Position numbers and translations under genes: made by a program. The notes under the pieces were generated by a model. It was not told where the DNA came from and did not search any database. It was given only the letters and a program-made list of their open reading frames with translations. This document shows, one piece after another, positions 25,372 to 33,679 of a stretch of 64,000 bases of DNA. Source of the DNA: Corynebacterium breve (GTDB lineage Bacteria > Actinomycetota > Actinomycetes > Mycobacteriales > Mycobacteriaceae). Location of the stretch: positions 1,426,001-1,490,000 of the forward strand of contig NZ_CP126969.1 of the NCBI RefSeq assembly GCF_030252165.1. Direction: 5' to 3'. Within the stretch, counting starts at the first letter, position 1. Each line of letters opens with the position of its first letter.

Positions 25372-27027
25372 TTACTTGCCTTTGCCCATGCGCTTCATTG
25401 CTTCGTTGAAGTCCAAGTTATTCAGGTCGATGCCTTCCATGCCCTGTGGCATTTGCTTGCCACCTGGCATTCCCGGCATTGCGCCTGGCATACCTGGCAT
25501 TCCACCGCCCATCTGCTGCTGCATCTTCTCCAGCTCAGCTAGGTCTGGCATTCCGCTTGGCATGCCCGGCATACCGCCGCCCATGCCGCCACGACGGTTC
25601 TTCACCGGCTTGCGCTTGCCGTTTTTGCCCTTGCGGCCCTTCGGCTTCTTCTTGGTAGCGCTACGCCCACCCATGCCTGGGCCGCCCATGCCGAACTGGC
25701 TGGCCATCTTGCCCATCATCTTCTTGGCTTCGAAGAAACGCTCGACAAGCTGGTTCACATCGGCCACGGCCACGCCGGAACCGTTGGCGATACGCTTTCG
25801 TCGAGAAGCGTTGAGAATCTTGGGATCCTCGCGTTCGGCAGGAGTCATACCGCGGATGATGGCCTGGATGCGGTCGAGCTGCTTCTCGTCGACCATATCC
25901 GCCATCTCGTTCATCTGCTTGCCGCCAGGCATCATCTTGAGCAGATTGCCGATCGGTCCCATGCGGCGGACCATGAGGAGCTGGTCCAGGAAGTCCTCAA
26001 GCGTTAGCTCGCCGGTGCCCAGCTTCATGGCGGCCTGTTCGGCCTTCTCTTGATCCATGACGGCTTCGGCCTGCTCGATAAGCGAGAGGACGTCGCCCAT
26101 GCCCAGGATGCGACTAGCCATGCGGTCTGGGTGGAAAACGTCGAAGTCTTCCAGCTTCTCGCCGGTGGACGCAAAGAGGATCGGCTTGCCTGTGACTTCA
26201 CGGATCGACAGCGCTGCACCACCACGGGCGTCACCGTCGAGCTTGGTCAGGACAACGCCGGTGAAATCCACGCCCTCGGCGAAGGCCTGAGCAGTGGTCA
26301 CGGCGTCCTGGCCGATCATGGCATCGATGACGAAAAGCACTTCATCAGGGTTGACCGCGTCGCGGATGTTGCGCGCCTGGGTCATCAGGGTTTCGTCGAT
26401 GCCTAAGCGACCTGCGGTATCGATGATGACCACGTCGTGCTGTGCGCGCTTGGCTTCTTCGATACCCGCCAATGCGACCGCGACGGGGTCACCGTGGGAG
26501 GTGCCCATCTCATGATCGTGCGAGTCGATGGAAGTACCAGGGTCAGGCGCGAAGGTCTTTACGCCTGCTCGCTCACCGACGATCTGGAGCTGCTGCACAG
26601 CACCCGGGCGCTGGAGGTCACAAGCCACCAGCATCGGGGTGTGTCCGTCCTTGGCCAAGTGTTTGGACAGCTTACCGGCCAGGGTGGTCTTTCCGGCACC
26701 TTGCAAACCGGCCAGCATGATGACAGTCGGCGGGTTTTTGGCCAAGTTCAGGCGACGGGTTTCGCCACCGAGGATATTGGTCAGTTCCTCATTGACGATC
26801 TTGACTACCTGCTGCGCAGGATTCAGGGCTTCAGAGACATCCGCACCATTGGCGCGTTCCTTGATGCGCTTGATAAACGCTTTGACCACAGGTAGAGAAA
26901 CGTCCGCCTCAAGTAAGGCGAGTCGAATCTCACGGGCGGTGGCATTGATATCTGCCTCGGTGAGCTTGCCCTTGCCGCGCAGACCAGTCAGAGCTGTTTG
27001 TAGGCGGTCGGACAGTGACTCGAACAC
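25372..27027 (-). CDS. ffh: Signal recognition particle protein Ffh (SRP54 homologue)
   Basis: This 551-residue GTPase binds signal sequences of nascent membrane proteins together with 4.5S RNA and delivers them to FtsY. The N domain is followed by the G domain with GLQGAGKTT, DTAGRLGID, TKLDGDARGG and the SRP insertion box. The M domain starts near 300 (MGPIGNLLKMMPGGKQM; RIANGSGVAVADVNQLV). The tail from about 430 is Gly/Met/Pro-rich and basic, longer than in E. coli but usual for actinobacteria. The start is GTG. The gene lies next to ftsY with 137 bp between them. Confidence 0.96.
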   Translation of the reverse strand: MFESLSDRLQTALTGLRGKGKLTEADINATAREIRLALLEADVSLPVVKAFIKRIKERANGADVSEALNPAQQVVKIVNEELTNILGGETRRLNLAKNPPTVIMLAGLQGAGKTTLAGKLSKHLAKDGHTPMLVACDLQRPGAVQQLQIVGERAGVKTFAPDPGTSIDSHDHEMGTSHGDPVAVALAGIEEAKRAQHDVVIIDTAGRLGIDETLMTQARNIRDAVNPDEVLFVIDAMIGQDAVTTAQAFAEGVDFTGVVLTKLDGDARGGAALSIREVTGKPILFASTGEKLEDFDVFHPDRMASRILGMGDVLSLIEQAEAVMDQEKAEQAAMKLGTGELTLEDFLDQLLMVRRMGPIGNLLKMMPGGKQMNEMADMVDEKQLDRIQAIIRGMTPAEREDPKILNASRRKRIANGSGVAVADVNQLVERFFEAKKMMGKMASQFGMGGPGMGGRSATKKKPKGRKGKNGKRKPVKNRRGGMGGGMPGMPSGMPDLAELEKMQQQMGGGMPGMPGAMPGMPGGKQMPQGMEGIDLNNLDFNEAMKRMGKGK

Positions 27028-27076
27028 GTTTCCACACTCCCTTGATGGTTAGATAATGAATGCATCCAGCCTAGCG

Positions 27077-27098
27077 TGTGACCTATATTAAGGTCACA
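27077..27098. promoter_or_regulatory. 22-bp palindrome upstream of ffh
   Basis: TGTGACC-N8-GGTCACA is a perfect 7+7 bp inverted repeat with an AT-only centre. It stands 49 bp before the ffh GTG in the 137-bp ffh-ftsY gap. It shares half-sites and spacing with the palindrome before the pilus promoter at 17734-17755. The centre contains TAATAT on the minus strand, which could be a -10 element, so binding could block ffh transcription. Confidence 0.55.
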
Positions 27099-27164
27099 TT
27101 CCGTCGCCGGATTTCCGTGTTCGAATCTTCGGTGTCGTGATTCGGTGTTGTGGCTTGTTGTGGC

Positions 27165-29045
27165 TTAGCCCAACAATGCGTCGACGAATCCCTCTACCTC
27201 AAACGGGGCGAGGTCGTCCGCGCCCTCGCCTAGACCGACGAGCTTGACCGGCACACCGAGTTCCTCTTGCACCTGGAAAACAATGCCACCCTTTGCGGTG
27301 CCGTCAAGCTTGGTCAGGACCACACCGGTGATGTCGACGACATCGCGGAAGACACGCGCCTGGGTCAAACCGTTTTGACCCACGGTTGCATCAAGCACCA
27401 AGAGCACCTCGTCTACCTGGGATTTCTTCTCGACTACGCGCTTGACCTTACCCAGCTGATCCATCAGACCAGTCGCGGTGTGGAGGCGTCCAGCGGTGTC
27501 GATCATGACCACGTCGGCCTGCTGCTCTACGCCTCGGGCCACCGCGTCGAAGGCAACGGACGCTGGGTCAGCACCCTCTGGGCCACGCACGGTTTCTGCA
27601 CCGACGCGACGACCCCAGGTCTCAAGCTGGTCGGCTGCTGCCGCGCGGAACGTATCCGCAGCACCGAGGACTACCTTGTGCCCCATGGATACAAGCACGC
27701 GGGCGAGCTTGCCGGTAGTGGTGGTCTTACCGGTGCCGTTAACACCGACGACCAAGATGACTGCCGGCTTGCCGTCGACCGGCATTGCCTTGATAGAGCG
27801 ATCCATGTCAGGTCGGCCTGCCTCGATGAGCGTCTCACGCAGCATTGCGCGGGCTTCCTCCTCGCTGGACACACCACGCTCGGCGATCTTCTCGCGCAGG
27901 GAGTCGGTGACCTTCATGGTCAGCTCCGCGCCAAGGTCCGCCATGATGAGGGTATCTTCGATATCTTCCCACGCGTCTTCGTCAAGGTCACCGGCGGTGA
28001 GAATACCCAGCAAGCCCTGGCCGATTGCGTTTTGGGAGCGGGACAAACGACCACGCAGGCGGCCGATACGGCCCGCAGCCGGATCGATGTCGTCGATCGG
28101 TGCAGGAGCCGGCGCTGGCTCGCCCTCAGGCACTGGGGTCTGCTCGCGGGCTGCCTCGGCTACCTCCGCGGTGACCTGGGCGATGTCCGCAGCCTCTTGC
28201 GCTTCTTCCTCGACCGTGCGGGTGTCCTCGGCGTCGGCATGCGACTCTGCTTCGTCGAGCTGCTTTGCAACGTCCACGGTGGTTTCTGGGTCGTTTACGG
28301 TTTCCTCGGCGAGGTCGTCGAAAAGCGGGGAAAGATCAACGTCTTCGTCTGCTTCGCCCTGCACTGTATCGGACGAGCTCACGTGCTCTGCGGCCTCAAC
28401 CGCTTCTTCAGAAACTTCAATCTCCTCAGCGGGCTCTTCTTGTTCTTCTTGGCGGACTACGTCCTTTTCGCCGTCCTCTTCACCGTCTTCTGCGTGTGCT
28501 GCAGCTGCTGCGCCGACAACGGCAGCGGTGCCAGCGCCGGCAGCAACAGCCTCGGAAGCTCCGGTCAGGCGCTGGGATTCCTCGGAGGTCTCTGCACGCA
28601 GCTCAGGCTCGTTGAGCTCAGAATCGACAAGCTCCTGCTGAATCGGTTCTGCCCCTTCAACTGGTTCCGTGGTGGCTACAGGCTCAGGCACGGTCTCTTC
28701 GATAATGCGTGTCTGAGGCTGCTCAGGCGCAATCTGTTTTTCAACAGGCTCTTCAACGGGCTTTGCCACAGGCATTTCCGCAGGTTTCGCCGTAGGTTTA
28801 TCCAGCGGCTTATCCACGCGCACGGGTTCTTTCTCCGGCGCGTTGGCAGGCGCGAAGTTAAAGCCACCTTGGGCTTGGTAGTTGCCCGACTTCTCTTGCT
28901 GAGTCAGCTCCTTCGGCTGGTCATCCTGCTTTTCAAAAGAAATCGTCTTGGACTTCTTCCGGTTGTTACCAATAACAACGATGCCCACGATGATGAGCAG
29001 CAGTACGACGACGGCGATAAGGATCCACAAAAGCGTTGAGTTCAT
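27165..29045 (-). CDS. ftsY: Signal recognition particle receptor FtsY
   Basis: This 626-residue SRP receptor GTPase starts with a membrane segment (about 4-27). A very long acidic, Glu/Ala/Val/Pro-rich linker follows (about 50-320). The NG domain has GVNGTGKTTTTGKLARVL, DTAGRLHTATGLMDQL, TKLDGTAKGG and the C-terminal GVPVKLVGLGEGADDLAPFE. The NG core is canonical. The linker is unusually long and is low-complexity, typical in kind if not length for actinobacterial FtsY. It lies 39 bp after smc and upstream of ffh. Confidence 0.95.
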   Translation of the reverse strand: MNSTLLWILIAVVVLLLIIVGIVVIGNNRKKSKTISFEKQDDQPKELTQQEKSGNYQAQGGFNFAPANAPEKEPVRVDKPLDKPTAKPAEMPVAKPVEEPVEKQIAPEQPQTRIIEETVPEPVATTEPVEGAEPIQQELVDSELNEPELRAETSEESQRLTGASEAVAAGAGTAAVVGAAAAAHAEDGEEDGEKDVVRQEEQEEPAEEIEVSEEAVEAAEHVSSSDTVQGEADEDVDLSPLFDDLAEETVNDPETTVDVAKQLDEAESHADAEDTRTVEEEAQEAADIAQVTAEVAEAAREQTPVPEGEPAPAPAPIDDIDPAAGRIGRLRGRLSRSQNAIGQGLLGILTAGDLDEDAWEDIEDTLIMADLGAELTMKVTDSLREKIAERGVSSEEEARAMLRETLIEAGRPDMDRSIKAMPVDGKPAVILVVGVNGTGKTTTTGKLARVLVSMGHKVVLGAADTFRAAAADQLETWGRRVGAETVRGPEGADPASVAFDAVARGVEQQADVVMIDTAGRLHTATGLMDQLGKVKRVVEKKSQVDEVLLVLDATVGQNGLTQARVFRDVVDITGVVLTKLDGTAKGGIVFQVQEELGVPVKLVGLGEGADDLAPFEVEGFVDALLG

Positions 29046-29084
29046 GCCCCCAATAGTGCCAGCTTTCGCCCCTCAATGTCGCCC

Positions 29085-32000
29085 CTAGTTGCCAGAGGAA
29101 GTATCCCGATTCGAAGATTCCACTGCTTCATCGGAGGCGGGCGCCGCACCTGCAGGGCTCATGCGCTGGGAAATTACGCGGGTCACACCGTCGCCACGCA
29201 TCGTGACGCCGTAGAGCACGTTGGCCACGTCCATCGTCGGCTTCTGGTGCGTAATGACGATCAGCTGCGAATCCTTGCGCAGTTCCTCAAACAACGCGAT
29301 AAGACGGCGTAGGTTCACATCATCTAGTGCCGCCTCAACCTCATCCATCACATAAAACGGTGAAGGGCGCGCGCGGAAGATCGCGACCAGGAAGGCCAGT
29401 GCAGTCAACGACTTCTCGCCGCCCGACAGAAGCGATAGGCGCTTGACCTTCTTGCCCGGCGGGCGGGCTTCGATCTCAATGCCAGTAGCCAACATGTCGT
29501 CGGGCTCTGTCAGCAACAGGCGCGCTTCGCCGCCAGGGAAAAGTGTGTGGAAGACTCGCGGGAATTCGGCCTCCACATCCGACCATGCCTCGGTGAACAG
29601 CGTCAGGATTTGGTGGTCTACCTCGTCGATCACGCCGGTGAGGTCTTCGCGCGCGCGGATCACATCGTCAAGTTGGGTGGACAGGAAGCTGTAGCGCTCT
29701 TCCAGCGCCTTGTATTCCTCCAGCGCGAGCGGATTCACCTTGCCCAGCGAGGTCAGGTCCTTCTCCGCCTGCTTCAAGCGCTTTTGTTCCGCACCCAGAT
29801 CGAATTCAGCGGATGGGGTGTAATCGGCCAGCAGGTCCGCGATGGCAATCCCAAGCTGCTCGGACACTTTGGACTCCGCTTCGTCGATACGCACCTGCGC
29901 CTGCGAACGCGCAATATCAGAAGCGTGGGCGTTATCCGTTAGCCGCGAAAGTTGATTGCGCGTGGCATTGACCTTGTCGCGCGCTTGGCTCAGGCGCACC
30001 TGCAACGACTTCACTTGGGCGGTTAGCTCGTCGCGCGATGCGGTGGCGCGGACTAGGGCGTCGTCGATGCGCGCTACCAGGTCACGCGCGTGTCCTGCGA
30101 CAGTGTGTGCCAGTTCGGCTTGGGCTTTGCGTCGCGCCATCGCCGCATCGTGGCGCGCCTTCGACTGCCGCTCATGTTCTGCTTGACGACGAAGACTATC
30201 GCCCTTACCCGCCAACTGCTCCGCATTTTGCTGCGCGGTGCGGTACTGCAAGGTTGCTTCCATCTCCATCGAACGGACTTGGGCGAGAGCTGCCGAGGCC
30301 TCGTCACGATCGTGCGTTGACGGCTCCGCGGGCTGATCCGTGTCCTCCACGCGCGAGAGGCGATCGCGAGTCTCGGCCAGTTCTTCAGTACGCCGTGCTA
30401 GTCGAACATCAGCTTCGGTTGCGCGTTGGGCCGCACGCTCGTGCTCGGCTTTGTTTACCTCGTACTGCTTCCTCAGTCGCTGATAGTCACGCTGCCAAGC
30501 CTCCACGTGGGCATCGTGTTCATTGAGGGCCGCGCGGGCACTCGCTGCTGCCACGCGCGCATCCTCAGCGGCGATTTTTGCTCCTTCGAAGGTTCCGAAA
30601 AGCTCCTCAAGCTGCTCCCGCGCCGTCGCAAGTTCCGCGCGAGCCTGCTCAATTTGGGCGGTGACCTCCACGGTAGTGGTCTGGCCGGTGCCCGCGGCGA
30701 CCCAGCCTTCGCCCACGATCACGCCATCCCTGGTGACCGCGCGCAGACGCGGATCCTCCGCGACGATCTTCTGGGCGGCGGTGAGGTCGTCGGCAAGCAC
30801 GACATCGGCAAGCAAACGCGCCACGGGGCCTTCGATTGCGGGCTCCAGTGTCAGGTGATCCAGCAACCACGACACCTGCGCGTCGCTGTCAAGGCGCCAT
30901 TGCGCTCCAGAACCGGAAGCATCGACGACGATCGTGCGGTTAGCCTGGGCAAGCTTGTCGACGACCCCCTCGCCCACCTCACCGGCCAGAGCTTCCGCAA
31001 AGGTGCCCAACGCGGCGGCTAAAGCGCGGTCGACGCCTGGCTCGGCTTTCACAAGAGCCGCTAGCGGCCCAAAATCTGTACCGAGAACGTCAGCACCGGC
31101 CACAGTAGGGGCTGATTCTTCCAGGGTTGCGATGCGCGATTCTAGCGAGTACACCGAGCGCTCGCGTTCACGCTGCTGGTCACGCAACTGTTCCAAGCGC
31201 TTCTCTGCGGCGGAGGCTTCGGTCGCGGCGCGGACGTTGGCTTCGTCCAACGGAATGCGTGCTGATTCAAACTCAGCAACTCGTTGGGCCACGTCCGTAG
31301 CTTCGCGATCGGCCGTTTGGGTGCGCGCGCGGGTTTCATCGAGAGTCTCGGCAAGTCGGGCGATCTCGTCTTCGGCAGCTTGGACGGCCTGGGCCTGGCT
31401 CTCCTCCTGTGCGAGCAATCGGACAACACCTTCTCGACGGTCCGCAATTGCCCTGACCTGCGCTAAGTGTTCTTCCTCAGCAGCGTTGGCTGCATCTTGC
31501 CGGAACGAGACTTCTTCGCGGATCGTCTCTAATCGCTCGGCGGCCTCCTCGGCTAGCGCGAGGGCTTCGGCGTACTGCTCGTCGGCGATCAAAGCGCGGG
31601 CCTGAAGGTCCTCAGGATCTTGGCCGGAATAGGCGACCTGGGCACCAACATTTGAGGCTCGCTCAGTAGCGATGCGGACGGTGGCGCTGGCCCGCTCTGC
31701 CAGCGTCGAGAGTGCAAACCAAAGCTGCTGTGCTACTTCAGCGCGCGGAGCGACCTCTTCTTGTTGAGCCTCAATCAGCTCCTGTTGCTCCGTTGCCTCT
31801 TCCAATGCTTCCGTGACGGCCTCGACTTGCTCGGCGAGCATTTCGGCCTGGCGGGCGGCGTCGTTCAGCTTGGCACGCAAATTCACCACCTGGTGTCCAG
31901 CGAGCTTCAACCGCGAATCGCGCAGCGTCGCCTGCACCGTCGCCGCACGCTGCGCTGCCTCGGCCTGACGAGCGAGCGGTTTGAGCTGCTTGCCCAGCTC

Positions 32001-32588
32001 GTCGGTAAGGTCCTGCAAACGGTCAAGATTCGCCTGCATACCGGTAAGTTTGCGCTGCGCTTTCTCTTTGCGGCGACGGTGCTTCAGCACGCCTGCAGCC
32101 TCTTCAATGAACGCACGGCGCTCCTCCGGGCGTGATTCTAGGATCTCGGAGAGCTTTCCCTGCCCCACGATGACGTGCATTTCGCGGCCAATTCCCGAGT
32201 CGCTTAGAAGCTCCTGGATGTCCATGAGGCGTGCCTTCGAGCCGTTGATCTCGTACTCCGAAGCGCCATCGCGGAACATCCGTCGCGTAATGGCCACTTC
32301 CGTGAAATCGATCGGCAGGTGCCCATCGGAGTTATCAAAAGTCAGAGTAACTTCCGCACGTCCCAGCGGGCTACGATTGCCTGCGCCAGCGAAGATGACG
32401 TCTTGCATCTTGCCGCCGCGCAAGGTTTTCGCACCCTGCTCGCCCATCACCCAGGCGAGCGCATCGACCACATTCGATTTGCCGGAGCCGTTTGGCCCTA
32501 CCACGGCGCAAATGCCTGGCTCGAATTTCATGGTCGTCGCAGACGCGAAGGACTTGAATCCCTTGAGCGTCAACGATTTTAGGTGCAC
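29085..32588 (-). CDS. smc: Chromosome segregation ATPase SMC
   Basis: This 1167-residue condensin subunit organises and segregates the chromosome with ScpA and ScpB. The N-terminal head has VGPNGSGKSNVVDAL (Walker A). Two long coiled coils (about 170-480 and 660-1000) flank the hinge (about 500-640, GTDFGPLAALVKAEPGVDRALAAALG). The C-terminal head carries LLSGGEKSLTALA (signature) and FYVMDEVEAALDDVN (Walker B). Length and domain order are normal. It lies between acylphosphatase and ftsY, the usual actinobacterial order. Confidence 0.96.
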   Translation of the reverse strand: MHLKSLTLKGFKSFASATTMKFEPGICAVVGPNGSGKSNVVDALAWVMGEQGAKTLRGGKMQDVIFAGAGNRSPLGRAEVTLTFDNSDGHLPIDFTEVAITRRMFRDGASEYEINGSKARLMDIQELLSDSGIGREMHVIVGQGKLSEILESRPEERRAFIEEAAGVLKHRRRKEKAQRKLTGMQANLDRLQDLTDELGKQLKPLARQAEAAQRAATVQATLRDSRLKLAGHQVVNLRAKLNDAARQAEMLAEQVEAVTEALEEATEQQELIEAQQEEVAPRAEVAQQLWFALSTLAERASATVRIATERASNVGAQVAYSGQDPEDLQARALIADEQYAEALALAEEAAERLETIREEVSFRQDAANAAEEEHLAQVRAIADRREGVVRLLAQEESQAQAVQAAEDEIARLAETLDETRARTQTADREATDVAQRVAEFESARIPLDEANVRAATEASAAEKRLEQLRDQQRERERSVYSLESRIATLEESAPTVAGADVLGTDFGPLAALVKAEPGVDRALAAALGTFAEALAGEVGEGVVDKLAQANRTIVVDASGSGAQWRLDSDAQVSWLLDHLTLEPAIEGPVARLLADVVLADDLTAAQKIVAEDPRLRAVTRDGVIVGEGWVAAGTGQTTTVEVTAQIEQARAELATAREQLEELFGTFEGAKIAAEDARVAAASARAALNEHDAHVEAWQRDYQRLRKQYEVNKAEHERAAQRATEADVRLARRTEELAETRDRLSRVEDTDQPAEPSTHDRDEASAALAQVRSMEMEATLQYRTAQQNAEQLAGKGDSLRRQAEHERQSKARHDAAMARRKAQAELAHTVAGHARDLVARIDDALVRATASRDELTAQVKSLQVRLSQARDKVNATRNQLSRLTDNAHASDIARSQAQVRIDEAESKVSEQLGIAIADLLADYTPSAEFDLGAEQKRLKQAEKDLTSLGKVNPLALEEYKALEERYSFLSTQLDDVIRAREDLTGVIDEVDHQILTLFTEAWSDVEAEFPRVFHTLFPGGEARLLLTEPDDMLATGIEIEARPPGKKVKRLSLLSGGEKSLTALAFLVAIFRARPSPFYVMDEVEAALDDVNLRRLIALFEELRKDSQLIVITHQKPTMDVANVLYGVTMRGDGVTRVISQRMSPAGAAPASDEAVESSNRDTSSGN

Positions 32589-32638
32589 CGGGGCATTTTA
32601 ACACTCACGACCATGCACAATGGGACTCCGACGCGGCA

Positions 32639-32923
32639 TTAGCGCGTGTGAAAGCCGCGTTCCCCGCGCGGATCGCTCTCCAGCGTCACAACGGTGTCTA
32701 CTCGGCCGGGCCTCCCGGCCGAGGAAGGTTCTTCTTCCAGCAGCTGCAGAAGCTTGGCGACGACCGCCCGCTCCCCTTCGGCCACGACCTCCACCCGGCC
32801 ATCAACGAGGTTTGCCGCATGGCCGTTAAGTCCCAGCCCGAGTGCCTGGGACCGAGTCCACCAGCGGAATCCAACGCCTTGGACGCGCCCGTGGACAAAG
32901 GCTGTAACCCGAATCGTCGTCAT
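32639..32923 (-). CDS. acyP: Acylphosphatase
   Basis: This 94-residue enzyme hydrolyses acyl phosphates such as carbamoyl and acetyl phosphate. The signature VHGRVQGVGFRWWT contains the phosphate-binding arginine. The expected catalytic Asn lies in the strand HAANLVDGRVEVVAEG. It lies 50 bp before smc in the same direction, the usual actinobacterial neighbourhood. Confidence 0.92.
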   Translation of the reverse strand: MTTIRVTAFVHGRVQGVGFRWWTRSQALGLGLNGHAANLVDGRVEVVAEGERAVVAKLLQLLEEEPSSAGRPGRVDTVVTLESDPRGERGFHTR

Positions 32924-32954
32924 GAATGATTACTGTACGGGTATTTCAGGTTCT

Positions 32955-33416
32955 CTAGAAGAAGAATCCGCCCTGCGAGGATCCACCAAAGGAAGAAAGG
33001 CCGCCGATTGGAGCAACCGGTGTTTCTTCCTCGACGGGAGCTTCTACTTCTTCTTCCTCGGTTACGGCGCCAGCCTTGCATTCAACGAGCGCATCATCAA
33101 ACGCCTTGAAAGCTGCGTACTTGGCTGCTCGCAGTTCTGGATCCGTTACTACCCAGGCCTCGTCGCCTTGTGGCGAAGGCACATAGTCGTGAGAGTATTC
33201 ATCCAGTGCAGGCTTGATGGCAGCTCGGATTCCATCGATCTCGTCGTGCTTGTAACCGATCGGGCCCCAGAGCTCTAGAAGAGTGATCTCCTCCGGTGTA
33301 GGAGTGAACTGGCAGCCATCCTCGAAGTGTTCGATAGTCATTGCCATAGCTGGAGTCGAAATACCACTGGCGATGATGGCAACACCAGCGGTGAGTGCAG
33401 CAATTTTGCGGCGCAT
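32955..33416 (-). CDS. Small secreted protein of unknown function with a GGFFF C-terminus
   Basis: This 153-residue protein has a clear Sec signal peptide (MRRKIAALTAGVAIIASGISTPAMA, cleavage about 25/26). The mature part is helical and charged, with two Cys residues (DGCQF about 34-36 and VECKA about 112-114) that may pair. An acidic Glu/Val stretch follows (118-132), then a short Gly/Ser-rich tail ending SSQGGFFF. It contains no lipobox, membrane anchor or sorting signal. I do not recognise a family. It lies downstream of the AGCS symporter and has its own promoter-like sequence. Confidence 0.8.
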   Translation of the reverse strand: MRRKIAALTAGVAIIASGISTPAMAMTIEHFEDGCQFTPTPEEITLLELWGPIGYKHDEIDGIRAAIKPALDEYSHDYVPSPQGDEAWVVTDPELRAAKYAAFKAFDDALVECKAGAVTEEEEVEAPVEEETPVAPIGGLSSFGGSSQGGFFF

Positions 33417-33443
33417 GTGCTTCTTCTTTCTGTCTTGAAACAG

Positions 33444-33473
33444 TTTTTACGAAGCAATTAAACTACACGTCAA
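33444..33473 (-). promoter_or_regulatory. Promoter of the small secreted protein gene
   Basis: TTGACG (33468-33473) and TAAAAA (33444-33449) with an 18-bp spacer lie about 30 bp before the ATG, leaving a short leader with an AGAAAGAAG ribosome site. Confidence 0.5.
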
Positions 33474-33507
33474 GCAACAAGGTAGCGCCAACTACACACG
33501 GGGGTAG

Positions 33508-33669
33508 CTAGATTGAACTCAGGGTGTGGTGATAGCTCGGGGTGTTGTGCGGGGACACATCTGGTCGTGCTGGCACGAATATGCGCACCACCTTCTCGAT
33601 AGCAGAGTCCACAAAATACAGCACGGCGATGAGCACCGCGCATCCGAGAAGAAACAACACCGCCATCAT
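33508..33669 (-). CDS. Small single-span membrane protein downstream of the symporter
   Basis: A 53-residue frame begins MMAVLFLLGCAVLIAVLYFVDSAIEKVVRIFVPARP, with one strong membrane segment and a His/Pro/Ser-rich tail. It starts 10 bp after the symporter stop, so it may be a small accessory subunit, as MetS is to MetP in C. glutamicum, although it shows no sequence likeness to MetS. The frame is open further upstream inside the symporter gene, so the start is uncertain. Confidence 0.5.
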   Translation of the reverse strand: MMAVLFLLGCAVLIAVLYFVDSAIEKVVRIFVPARPDVSPHNTPSYHHTLSSI

Positions 33670-33679
33670 GACACCAACC

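Noticed and set aside
25480..25680. Repeat array (GGCATNCC units) in the ffh 3' end
   Set aside because: These are codons for the Gly-Met-Pro-rich tail of Ffh, not a CRISPR or intergenic repeat.
27267..29039. 590-codon open frame on the plus strand opposite ftsY
   Set aside because: It is a by-product of the GC-rich, low-complexity linker codons of ftsY. The product has no domain and an odd Leu/Arg/Cys composition.
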